A DNA stretch of 26,830 nt from JBBQZU01 sp038207425 (lineage in GTDB: Bacteria > Bacteroidota > Bacteroidia > Flavobacteriales_D > Cryomorphaceae), in NCBI GenBank assembly GCA_038207425.1, contig JBBQZU010000034.1, positions 1 to 26,830 on the forward strand, read 5' to 3'. Shown here one piece after another: positions 7,764 through 16,496 of this stretch. The notes below the pieces were generated by a model. That model made no database searches. It saw nothing but the letters and a program-made list of their open reading frames with translations, and was not told where the DNA came from. Both the position numbers and the translations under genes were made by a program. The stretch's first letter is position 1. Every line of letters starts with the position of its first letter.

Positions 7764-8857
7764 TTCCTTATTTAGATCTGAAAAGAATCAATTCACGTTT
7801 CGAGCAAGATTGTCTTAACGCAATTACGGAAGTTTACAAATCCGGTTGGTATATCCTTGGCAAACAAGTGGAATCATTCGAGACTTCATACGCAGAGTTT
7901 AACAATGTATCTCATTGCATAGGAGTTGCCAATGGACTGGATGCCATTATTTTATCATTAAGGGCATTAGACATTGGACCGGGGGATGAAGTAATCGTTC
8001 CATCAAATACCTATATTGCCACTTGGCTTGCAGTAACTTACGTTGGTGCTAAACCAATTCCGGTGGAACCCAGACTTGATACCTATAACATCAACCCGAA
8101 ATTTATTGAAGAAAAGATTGCCCCAAAAACAAAAGCGATAATCCCGGTAAATTTATATGGCCAGGCGGCAGAACTTGCTGAGATCTGTGAAATAGCGGCT
8201 AAATATGGGCTTTTCGTTGTAGAAGATAATGCCCAAGCTCAGGGCGCCGAGTACTTAGGAAGAAAAACAGGCTCCTGGGGACATATCAATGCAACGAGCT
8301 TCTATCCCGGAAAAAATCTGGGAGCATTGGGCGATGCCGGCGCAATCACAACACAAAGCGATGAACTTGCGTCGAGGGTTAAGGTTTTACGGAATTACGG
8401 GTCGCAGGTAAAATACTACAATGAGCTGCAGGGAATTAATAGCCGACTTGACGAAATTCAGGCAGCAATTCTTAAACTCAAACTTGATAAACTCCATGCT
8501 GACAATGCTGATAGGGCAAAGCTGGCAGCCGAATACTTCTCTGAATTAAAAGGCGTAGGCGATATTGAAATGCCGGTTATTGCAGAAGGATCAAGTTCGG
8601 TTCATCATATATTTTCTTTAAGGAGCAGTCATAGAGATGAATTGCAAAAGCATCTTGATCGCAAGCAGATCGGCACACTTATACACTATCCTGTACCGCC
8701 ACACCTTCAGAAAGCCTATGCACAGCTAGGGCACAAACGAGGTGATTTCCCAATAGCTGAAGCTATAGCCAATACATCTTTGAGTATTCCACTATTTCCT
8801 GGCATTACTCCATCAGAGCAGCAACATATTATTTCTGCCATTAAAGAATTTTACTGA
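7760..8857 (+). CDS. fdtB: dTDP-3-oxo-hexose aminotransferase, DegT/DnrJ/EryC1 family (FdtB-like)
   Basis: This 365-residue PLP-dependent sugar aminotransferase has the normal length for the DegT/DnrJ/EryC1/StrS family. Visible landmarks are VANGLDAIILSLRAL (56-70), PSNTYIATWLA (81-91), VVEDNAQAQGA with D156 for the pyridine nitrogen, and SFYPGKNLGALGDAG with K185 as the Schiff-base lysine. In the FdtB/QdtB role it places an amino group at C3 of the keto sugar made by FdtA, with glutamate as the usual donor. It overlaps the acetyltransferase by four bases. The order here is isomerase, acetyltransferase, aminotransferase, so the physical order is not the reaction order. RmlA and RmlB, which supply the substrate, must be elsewhere in the genome. 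Confidence 0.88.
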   Translation: MIPYLDLKRINSRFEQDCLNAITEVYKSGWYILGKQVESFETSYAEFNNVSHCIGVANGLDAIILSLRALDIGPGDEVIVPSNTYIATWLAVTYVGAKPIPVEPRLDTYNINPKFIEEKIAPKTKAIIPVNLYGQAAELAEICEIAAKYGLFVVEDNAQAQGAEYLGRKTGSWGHINATSFYPGKNLGALGDAGAITTQSDELASRVKVLRNYGSQVKYYNELQGINSRLDEIQAAILKLKLDKLHADNADRAKLAAEYFSELKGVGDIEMPVIAEGSSSVHHIFSLRSSHRDELQKHLDRKQIGTLIHYPVPPHLQKAYAQLGHKRGDFPIAEAIANTSLSIPLFPGITPSEQQHIISAIKEFY

Positions 8858-8866
8858 GAATCTGGC

Positions 8867-10117
8867 GTGTACGACCTTTTTGGAAAATTATTTTTTACAG
8901 TTGTTCTCAATGGGCTCTCTGTGCTATCTATACTAGGGATGCCTACCTTATGGCTATTGCGCAAATTTCGAATCAACAAAATCATTTCCTTCGCTTTGTC
9001 AGGGAAAAAGATAAGAATTCTATTCCTTGAAAATCAGCCTCCTATACACGCTGGTGCAAAATTCAGGGTGGAAGTGGTAGCTGAGAGACTAAGGAAGGAG
9101 AACTTTCATATAAATGTTCATTATCCTTTCACAGTTTCAGAATTCGAGCGCCTTTCAGATTCAAAGGGCCGAAACTATCTCATGGCTCAGATGCTTTTCA
9201 AAAAAGTTGTTATGATTCTCAAATCATTCTCTTATGATTTGGTCATCGTGAGGAGAGAATTGCTGCATAATTGTGAATACGGGGGATTGCTGTTTGAAAA
9301 GTTACTACTTACAGCTCAATCTAACGTAATACTTGATATGGATGATTTTATGCCATTTCAAAAACTTAATTTCCCATATGAAAGTAGCCTGTTTTCAAAA
9401 ATCAATCGCTATGTCCCGAAGAAAACAACGAAGGTTTTCGGCCTTTATCAATATTATACTTTAGCACTAGATAGTTTTGGCAAGAACATAAGCGCCTATT
9501 GCCAAAAAACAGCATTGAAGAGATATCACGTTTTTCCGATGTGCATAGACTATCCAGATTTGAGAAGGAATTATACAGCTTCTTCCGGTATTAGAAGAGT
9601 TGGTTGGATTTCCCGAGCTGGTCATTTCCCGCGCTTAGAAAGAATCATTCAGCAGTTGAATAAGGTGTATGACCAAATCTCTTTTGAGCTGGTCGTAATT
9701 GCCGATAAACCTTTTCATTCTGATAAGCTTAGAGTTCCGATAACCAATATTGCCTGGAACAGGGAAACTGAAATCGAGAATATACTTTCTTTAGATTTTG
9801 GAATTGCTCCAATTTTTGTTGGTCCCGATGAAATAGAAGTAAAGGGCACTTTTAAGCTCATCCAATACATGGCCTTAGGTGTAGTGCCGCTTGTATCAGA
9901 CCTGCCTTATTCAAGAGCGCTCATTGAGCACGGAAAGGATGGGTTTCTAATTGCAGACGATGACCAATGGGCTGATATCCTGATTTATGGACTAGGACTT
10001 ACCAATGATGAATTGTATCAAATAGGCAATAGAGCTTTTGAAAATTCAAGATTATCCCATCACATTGACAATAACATAAGTGCCCTGCGAGACTTCTACC
10101 TTAATATATGTGATTGA
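8867..10117 (+). CDS. GT4-like glycosyltransferase with N-terminal hydrophobic segment
   Basis: This 416-residue protein has a GT-B glycosyltransferase body that starts at about residue 46 (KKIRILFLENQPPIHAGAKFR). The donor half contains VGWISRAGHFPRLERI (about 246-261) and GTFKLIQYMALGVVPLVSD (about 326-344), a GT4-like donor-site helix. Ahead of the catalytic body lies a hydrophobic stretch at residues ~9-31 that could anchor it in the inner membrane. The start is a GTG at 8867, 9 bases after the aminotransferase stop; the next in-frame ATG, at 8939, would cut away most of the hydrophobic segment. It is the last gene of the plus-strand sugar set and may add the 3-acetamido sugar, but that link is only positional. 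Confidence 0.82.
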   Translation: MYDLFGKLFFTVVLNGLSVLSILGMPTLWLLRKFRINKIISFALSGKKIRILFLENQPPIHAGAKFRVEVVAERLRKENFHINVHYPFTVSEFERLSDSKGRNYLMAQMLFKKVVMILKSFSYDLVIVRRELLHNCEYGGLLFEKLLLTAQSNVILDMDDFMPFQKLNFPYESSLFSKINRYVPKKTTKVFGLYQYYTLALDSFGKNISAYCQKTALKRYHVFPMCIDYPDLRRNYTASSGIRRVGWISRAGHFPRLERIIQQLNKVYDQISFELVVIADKPFHSDKLRVPITNIAWNRETEIENILSLDFGIAPIFVGPDEIEVKGTFKLIQYMALGVVPLVSDLPYSRALIEHGKDGFLIADDDQWADILIYGLGLTNDELYQIGNRAFENSRLSHHIDNNISALRDFYLNICD

Positions 10118-10234
10118 TAACCGTGCTTATGATCGAGGTATTTGATTACTTTTCAATAATGGTTTGTCTAAATAAAGTCAAAGTTGCAGTATACAATAAG
10201 CATTTGATTATCTACATTTAGGTGTTCCAATTTC

Positions 10235-13200
10235 ATGGTTATTATGATTTTAAAGCTATCGCTTTCATTTCTTTTATTGATTCTGTCAAATTTTGGCATT
10301 TTGGCTCAAGGCAGCCTCGTATCTCCTAGCGATGGATTGGTTCAAACCTCAAATTTGATTCAATTTGAATGGAACGAAAAAATAAATGGATCCCCCTATA
10401 GGTTGGTTGTGGATAACGCAACAACAAATGATAACTTTTTGGATTTAATGATTACAGGTACAGATACCACTCTAACTCTTGCTGCTGGACACTATTCATG
10501 GCGCGTACTTCCTACAGGTGATGCGTTTTCTTCTTTAAGAACTTTTCGTATCGTATCCCCTCAATCACTGGAGGGCACCGTATTTTGGATAACTGCCGAT
10601 AATGTTTTGTTAGATGGAAACAATAGAGTGGAAACATGGTTGGATCTGACAGGAAATAATAGACATTTCACACAAAGTATTTCAGCAAGGCGCGGTTTAT
10701 TGTTGGCTTCTTCCACCGTTTTTAATGCCGAACCAGTTGTAGACTTTGTTGCAACTCAACAACATTTTTATAACGGCCCGAATTTGTCATTTCTTTCAGC
10801 AGGTGAAGTGTTTGCTGTTTTCAGGTTGAAAACCTATCCGGCACCAACGAGCCCTACAAGTGGTATTTGGACATTTGGAACCGGTACTTTAAATGATCAT
10901 TTTCCCTTCACAGACGGGGTAATATATTCCGGCTTTGGTCGATCAACAAGGTTTACCGTCGGAAATCCCAGCAGCACATTTATACTGACCAACCCATTTG
11001 TGCTAAATATAACAACCGCCAGTCAGTTTCGTTTCAGAATTAACGGAACCACAACATTTACCAATTCTGCTGGGGTAACCGGTTTTACATCTACACCGTT
11101 ATTTGGCAAGTCTCTTCAAAACCACCAACTGAATGCTTTTTTTGCTGAGATGATTCTATTTGACTCAGAATTGAGCATCGAACAGAGGTCTGTAGTTAAT
11201 GATTACTTATACCATAAATACGCACCGCCGGTGAATCTCGGTGCTGATGTGACAATTCCATACGGTTTTTGTCCAGTTCTTTTAAGCGCTGAAAAACCTT
11301 TTTACACAAATTATTTATGGAGTTCCGGTCAAACATCCTCAAATATTCAAGTTTCTCAGAGCGGTAATTATTGGGTAGAAGTTACAAATAATTTCGGGCG
11401 CGTCTCTCGTGATACAGTTCGGGTAACATATCCCGGTATATTTCAGTTTTCAGATTCTATTATTTGCGGAGGTTCCGAGATAATCATTGGCCCCGGACTA
11501 GATGGGAATTACACCTATCTGTGGTCAAATGGTGAATCCACTCCTCAAATTTCAATTAATACTTCAGGTCAATACAGTGTGACGGTAACAGATAATTCCA
11601 GCTGCTCAAGAACATCTAATACATTTCAGATAACTGTTGACGATTTTCCAAACTCCTTAAATCTTGGCGGTAGTGCATCTCTGTGTTCTGGCAACTCTAT
11701 TGATGGTACTATCCCGGGGGTAAGCGATATTTTTTACCTATGGAATACAGGCTTCCTAGGGCCTGTATTGACGATATCCGAAAGTGGAACCTACTGGTTA
11801 CAAGCTACTAATGTAAATAGTTGCATAGCGACAGATACAATTGAAGTTCTGGTTATCGGAGTATCGCCCAATGTGCTTTTTGATGCTCCCAACAACTGTT
11901 TGGGCACGCCCAGTTCGTTTACCAATATTTCTGTAATTCCAGATGGTAGCACAATTACCGATCTAACCTGGATCATCGATGGTGTTTCGTTTCAAGATGA
12001 AATTGTAAGTGTAATATTTGAAAGTGCAGGAGAAAAATCTTTCAGTCTATATTTAGAACTTGATAACGGCTGTAATAATCTCGCTTTTGGCACGACTACT
12101 GTGTTTCCAACACCCACATTGTCGATATCCAGCGCCGAAGAAGCTTGTATTGAAGTGCCTTTTATCGCAAATATCACAGCATCGATTCCTTCTCCCGATT
12201 CAATTTTGCTAATTGTGTGGATCGTGAATAGCGAAGCTGTTGGTGATACTCCTGAATTATCATATATCTTTCAGGATACAGGAAATTTTGTTCTTACCGC
12301 ATCGGCAATCTCCCAATTTGGCTGCCAATCATCTACTTCTTCAAACGTGATGGTATTGAGTTCCGCTGAACCTTCTGATTCATTTACATTAGTTAATCCT
12401 TACAATGCGTACTCAACCACTGAGCAAACAATAGTTTTTGAATGGAATGAAAGTCCTGGAGCAATTTCTTATACTCTTGAATTAAGCAACGATTTAGGCT
12501 TTACGGAACCCACCACCTTTGAAGTTTTTGGCACAAACTTGAGTATTGATTGGTCCTCCAATGGACTTTTCTACTGGCGTGTCTCGGCCTTTAATCTTTG
12601 CAACATCCCTCGTCTTAGCAATACACGTTCCTTTACTAAATTCAGCATAAGCGAATTAAATGAAGTGCAATTTTGGATAAATGCCAGTAGTTATACTCCT
12701 TCAATTTCAGGGAGGGTTTTAAACTTAATCGACTTAAAGTCGCAGCTTCCAGTATTTAGCCAATTAACTGCTTCGCAACAACCTTTTCCACTCGCTAGCT
12801 GGACAAATCTTAATGAAATGCCCGTTCTTGATTTTATATCAACGCAGCAGCATTCACTTAATGGTCCTGACTTAAGCAGTTTGAATGAAGGCGAAATCCT
12901 TTCAATTGTTCAACTCAAAACTTACCCACCGAGTACCAGTGTGGCTGGAGGAATATGGACATTTGGAACTTCCAGCCAACATGATTTCTTTCCTTTTACT
13001 GATGGAAATATATACAGCGGTTTTGGGCGTGATACAAGGTTCACAATCCCTAATCCGAGTAACAACTTCAATATGACTGCCCCCTTGTTGTTAAATTTCC
13101 GCTCAGGCAGCTCATTTTCATTTTATATCGGTATTAACGAAGTATTTTCTAATACCGGAGGTGCTGTAGCATTCCCTTCAAACTCTCTTTTGGGGCGCTC

Positions 13201-15805
13201 TTTGGGTAATCACCATTTAAACGGATACTTTGCTGAAGCAATCATGTTTAACAGAACTCTTACCTCGTCAGAAAGATCATTTTATCAGAATTATCTTTTC
13301 AATAAATACGCTCCTCCTGTAAATCTCGGTCAGGATATCGTCATTCCTTACGGCTTTTGTACAATCACACTGGATGCAGGTGAACGTTTTGCAAGCTATC
13401 AGTGGAGTACCGGGGAAACAACCCAAACTATAGATGTAATTTCAACCGGAACCTATTCCGTCACAGTAGTTGATATTTTTGGAAGAACGAGTACTGACGA
13501 AATAAAGGTGACCTTTCCGGGTAAATTTTTAACCAGCGATTTCTTCGTTTGTATTGGCGACACATTCGTGTACGAAACCCAACTGCCAGCGGATGGCTAT
13601 AGCTTTCTTTGGAATACAGAAGAAGAAACGCCTTCAATCGCAATTTCAGAAGGAGGTCAGTTTAGCGTAACGGTATCCGATACAATTGGCTGCACCTTCA
13701 CTTCGCCCATAGTAACAGCCACCATAGACTACTTCCCAGAAACTTTAGCCCTCGAACAACTCCCCACCTTCTGCCTCGGCAACACCCTCTTCCTATCATC
13801 CGGAGCAGAAGAAGCCGAAACCTACCTTTGGAGCACCGGCTCTACCGACCCCATCATCACCCCTGCCGTGGATGGCACGTATTGGGTAGAAGCCACCAAT
13901 GCCAATGGCTGCGTGGGTCGTGATACCGTAGAAGTGGTGATTGCGGGCGTGGCTCCCACGGCGGCATATACCGTTAGCCCCCCCTGCGCTGCAACCGAGC
14001 TTACCTTTGCCGATGCCACCGTACCCGAAGGAAGCACCATTACCGCCTGGCAATGGGATTTTGGCGTAAGCACCGCCACCACCCCCACGGCCACAGCCAC
14101 CTTCCCCACCGTGGGCCAATACCCCATCGCCCTCACCGTAACACTTAGCAACGGCTGCACTGGCACCCTGCGCGATACCATTGCGGTAAACTACCTGCCA
14201 CTTGTAAACTTCACCGCCCCCGTGGTATGCGCCGGCAGTGAAGTAATTTACGAAAGTGTAAGCGCCGTGCCCGGGGGCGTGCCCATCACCGCATGGGCGT
14301 GGACCTTCGGCAATGGCACCACCGATACAGGGGTACTCGGCAGCACCGTATTTGCCGGTACAGGCCCCAATACCGTAACCCTCACCGTGGTGAGCGCCCA
14401 GGGTTGCAGTGCCACGCTTTCGCGAAATATTGAAGTGCTCGGTAGCCCTGTTCCCGATTTCGATTTCACGACAGTATGCATCAGCCAGCCTACGCTCTTT
14501 ACAGAAAATGTGGACGTGAGCCAAAGCGGCCCGGTGTTTTACAACTGGCAGTTTGGCAACGGCTTCTTCAGCAATTTCCCCAATACAAGCCACCTGTACA
14601 GCAACCCGGGTGTGTATGAGGTAACGCTAACCACCACAGGCAATAACGGCGGCCTCACAGGCTGCGCGGCATCCATCACCCGGCAGGTGGCGGTATACCC
14701 CGCTCCCATCGCACAGGCCGGTTTTGAAGGCGCTTGTCTTGGCGAGGCCGCGCTCTTCACCGACCTTACCAACCCCGTGGCGCTGGGCGGTGTGCCTGAT
14801 GCCATCGCCACACGGCTATGGACGGTGGGGGGTTTCCCTTCCGGAAATGCAGCGGTACAGCCCTACCCGGCCGATGCTGTAGGTACATTTACGGCAGCGA
14901 TGCAAATTACCACAGGCGCTGGTTGCACGGCAACCACATCGGGATCGTTCAGCGTACTGCCCACGCCTGTGGCGGCTTTTGAACTCGAGCTGCCCATAGC
15001 CGCTCCGCCATTTGCGCTTACGCCAATCAACCTTTCGGTAAATGCCGAAGAATCGCGCTGGACCGTGAACGGTACCTATATCGGTGAGGGCAGCAGTCCG
15101 GAATTGTTTTTCGCGGAAGTGGGAAACTACGTGGTGCAACTCGTGGCCAGCAGCGGCGAAGGATGCGCGGATACCCTTGTGAAGGGATTTTTTGTGGTGG
15201 AACCGATGTTCGATCTGGAAATCAGGGAAGTTACCACTATAGAAACGGACAACAAGCTCCGCATATTTACCGTGCTGAGCAACCGCGGCAATGTGCCCAT
15301 CAACGGTTTCGACATGGATGTGCAGGTGGGGCTTTCGCCAAATGTATTTGCGAAAAGCGACCTTACCATCCCACTGGGTGCCACAATGCCCTATACCCTG
15401 CCGCTTATTTTCGACCGTACTTCCGATTTTACCATGCCCTATGTATGCGTGGAAGTGAGCAATCCGGGGGGCATACTCGACCCAGGGGGCAGTTTTACAG
15501 AAACAGACCTGAGCAACAACCGCCTTTGCGCGGGGTTGCCCATCAGTGCACCTGTGTACGTGCCGCCCTACCCCAACCCGGCGGGCACGGATGTGAATTT
15601 CGGCATCATACTCACCACCGCGGGCCCGCTTTTGCTGGAAATATATGACGCGCAGGGCAAGCAGGTGCGCAGTTTCAGTAAGCAGATGAATGCCGGCTAT
15701 ACGCTGCATACCATTCCCGTGCACGATTTTATGGAGGGGATGTATATGGTAAGGTATGCGTTTGGGGGTGATACGCAGACGGTGAGGTTTGTGGTTGCGA
15801 GGTAG
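10235..15805 (+). CDS. Very large T9SS-exported surface protein with internal duplication and PKD-like repeats
   Basis: This 1856-residue protein begins with a signal peptide (about residues 1-25, ending ILAQG); an ATG at 10244 is an equally possible start. The body holds two similar units. Unit A (about 28-713) and unit B (about 714-1400) each run: an Ig/FN3-like module, a LamG-like module (FWITADNV in A, FWINASSY in B), Ig-like modules with paired LWSSGQ/QWSTGE motifs, then PKD-like modules. After unit B come further PKD-like modules, a CARDB-like domain (~1657-1770), and a C-terminal T9SS type A sorting domain from about 1774 (YPNPAGTDV). The protein is probably a cell-surface adhesin or glycan-binding protein. 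GC rises sharply inside unit B (~13.74-13.86 kb). The 117 bases before it hold only a weak -7-like TACATTTA at 10213-10220. Confidence 0.9.
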   Translation: MVIMILKLSLSFLLLILSNFGILAQGSLVSPSDGLVQTSNLIQFEWNEKINGSPYRLVVDNATTNDNFLDLMITGTDTTLTLAAGHYSWRVLPTGDAFSSLRTFRIVSPQSLEGTVFWITADNVLLDGNNRVETWLDLTGNNRHFTQSISARRGLLLASSTVFNAEPVVDFVATQQHFYNGPNLSFLSAGEVFAVFRLKTYPAPTSPTSGIWTFGTGTLNDHFPFTDGVIYSGFGRSTRFTVGNPSSTFILTNPFVLNITTASQFRFRINGTTTFTNSAGVTGFTSTPLFGKSLQNHQLNAFFAEMILFDSELSIEQRSVVNDYLYHKYAPPVNLGADVTIPYGFCPVLLSAEKPFYTNYLWSSGQTSSNIQVSQSGNYWVEVTNNFGRVSRDTVRVTYPGIFQFSDSIICGGSEIIIGPGLDGNYTYLWSNGESTPQISINTSGQYSVTVTDNSSCSRTSNTFQITVDDFPNSLNLGGSASLCSGNSIDGTIPGVSDIFYLWNTGFLGPVLTISESGTYWLQATNVNSCIATDTIEVLVIGVSPNVLFDAPNNCLGTPSSFTNISVIPDGSTITDLTWIIDGVSFQDEIVSVIFESAGEKSFSLYLELDNGCNNLAFGTTTVFPTPTLSISSAEEACIEVPFIANITASIPSPDSILLIVWIVNSEAVGDTPELSYIFQDTGNFVLTASAISQFGCQSSTSSNVMVLSSAEPSDSFTLVNPYNAYSTTEQTIVFEWNESPGAISYTLELSNDLGFTEPTTFEVFGTNLSIDWSSNGLFYWRVSAFNLCNIPRLSNTRSFTKFSISELNEVQFWINASSYTPSISGRVLNLIDLKSQLPVFSQLTASQQPFPLASWTNLNEMPVLDFISTQQHSLNGPDLSSLNEGEILSIVQLKTYPPSTSVAGGIWTFGTSSQHDFFPFTDGNIYSGFGRDTRFTIPNPSNNFNMTAPLLLNFRSGSSFSFYIGINEVFSNTGGAVAFPSNSLLGRSLGNHHLNGYFAEAIMFNRTLTSSERSFYQNYLFNKYAPPVNLGQDIVIPYGFCTITLDAGERFASYQWSTGETTQTIDVISTGTYSVTVVDIFGRTSTDEIKVTFPGKFLTSDFFVCIGDTFVYETQLPADGYSFLWNTEEETPSIAISEGGQFSVTVSDTIGCTFTSPIVTATIDYFPETLALEQLPTFCLGNTLFLSSGAEEAETYLWSTGSTDPIITPAVDGTYWVEATNANGCVGRDTVEVVIAGVAPTAAYTVSPPCAATELTFADATVPEGSTITAWQWDFGVSTATTPTATATFPTVGQYPIALTVTLSNGCTGTLRDTIAVNYLPLVNFTAPVVCAGSEVIYESVSAVPGGVPITAWAWTFGNGTTDTGVLGSTVFAGTGPNTVTLTVVSAQGCSATLSRNIEVLGSPVPDFDFTTVCISQPTLFTENVDVSQSGPVFYNWQFGNGFFSNFPNTSHLYSNPGVYEVTLTTTGNNGGLTGCAASITRQVAVYPAPIAQAGFEGACLGEAALFTDLTNPVALGGVPDAIATRLWTVGGFPSGNAAVQPYPADAVGTFTAAMQITTGAGCTATTSGSFSVLPTPVAAFELELPIAAPPFALTPINLSVNAEESRWTVNGTYIGEGSSPELFFAEVGNYVVQLVASSGEGCADTLVKGFFVVEPMFDLEIREVTTIETDNKLRIFTVLSNRGNVPINGFDMDVQVGLSPNVFAKSDLTIPLGATMPYTLPLIFDRTSDFTMPYVCVEVSNPGGILDPGGSFTETDLSNNRLCAGLPISAPVYVPPYPNPAGTDVNFGIILTTAGPLLLEIYDAQGKQVRSFSKQMNAGYTLHTIPVHDFMEGMYMVRYAFGGDTQTVRFVVAR

Positions 15806-15807
15806 TT

Positions 15808-15835
15808 GGTAATGGTTAATGGTTAATGGTTAATG
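15808..15835. repeat. Short tandem repeat of GGTTAAT
   Basis: Three perfect 7-base units of GGTTAAT, preceded by a partial GGTAAT unit, begin 3 bases after the stop of the large surface protein. Confidence 0.85.
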
Positions 15836-16156
15836 TGTTGGTGTGCCTGACAGCGGCTTTTTTTTTTGGGTTTTTGGTTTTTAGGCCAGGTGGGGTTTGC
15901 CCTTGCCCTGACAGGGGCTTTAAGCGTTCCTACAGGCCAGCCCTGTCTGTGGCATGGTGGTGTCTTTGGTTTTTGGTTTCAAATATCGCGGATGAATAAA
16001 CCTTCTAATCACCGATAACAGTGAGCGGAATTAGGGTGCGGTCAAAGACCCAAGAACCAAATCTTATCCCAAAAACTCCACTCGATTGCGCCCGTGTTAA
16101 GATTGATCCTTGTTTTGGAAATTCACTGCGGCGCTTACGTGCGTGGCGCTTATAGT

Positions 16157-16200
16157 CCACGGCTGCGCCGTGGGTTATGAATATTCAGCCCCTTCAGGGC
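16157..16200. repeat. REP-like double palindrome
   Basis: Two GC-rich palindromes lie close together: CCACGG-CTGCG-CCGTGG (16157-16173) and GCCC-CTTCA-GGGC (16188-16200), separated by an AT-rich TTATGAATATT linker. From memory, similar intergenic units occur in other Bacteroidota genomes, but that recall was not checked. Confidence 0.5.
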
Positions 16201-16227
16201 CGCCAGTTGATGTTGAAATTCATCGGA

Positions 16228-16300
16228 ATACCGAATCCATTGCAATGCGGAATCCATAGGAATGCCGAGTCCATATACCGAATCCGTTGCAATGCGGAAT
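16228..16300. repeat. Pair of 26-base direct repeats
   Basis: Copies at 16228-16253 and 16275-16300 differ at one base (core CCGAATCC[A/G]TTGCAATGCG). They are spaced by 21 bases that hold a partial related copy (GGAATGCCGAGTCCATA). Two copies are too few to call a CRISPR array. Confidence 0.75.
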
Positions 16301-16496
16301 ATATAAAACCGGAGAGTTGCTCTGCGGGCAGTTCCCTCTACGGAGACGGATGGCTGACGCGTAGGGCTGGAAGCAGGAATATCTTAAACCCGGAAAACTG
16401 AACCAAAAACCAGAAACCATTCGCCAAAAACCAAAAGCCTTTTTCGACCCTGGACTAAAAAACCCACGAACCAGCGAAATAGCGCCAAACAAAACA

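Larger units (their letters stand above)
15806..16496. other. Repeat-rich spacer between two convergent T9SS cargo genes
   Basis: About 690 bases hold no convincing gene. The region contains tandem GGTTAAT, T-rich GGTTTTTGGTTT tracts on the left matched by inverted CCAAAAACC tracts on the right (15868-15887 and 15965-15980 against 16401-16440), two short palindromes, and a pair of 26-base direct repeats. A hairpin-like GCCCTGACAGGGGC at 15905-15918 is followed by only a short T-run, so a terminator is uncertain. Small ORFs here read through the repeats and are not supported. Confidence 0.7.

Noticed and set aside
13796..14593. Long open frame on the minus strand inside the surface-protein gene (265 codons)
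   Set aside because: It is an antisense shadow of the GC-rich PKD-coding part. Its composition is dominated by Gly, Ala and His from reverse-complemented codons, and it has no family motifs.
15163..15648. 161-codon plus-strand frame inside the surface-protein gene
   Set aside because: It is out of frame with the T9SS protein, whose sorting domain lies here, and shows no recognisable protein features.
14816..15724. Second long antisense frame (302 codons)
   Set aside because: It has the same cause: it lies opposite the PKD, CARDB-like and sorting-domain coding region, which has strong motifs on the plus strand.
16228..16300. Two near-identical 26-base repeats considered as a CRISPR array
   Set aside because: There are only two copies with a 21-base spacer that is itself partly repeat-like, and no cas genes are near.
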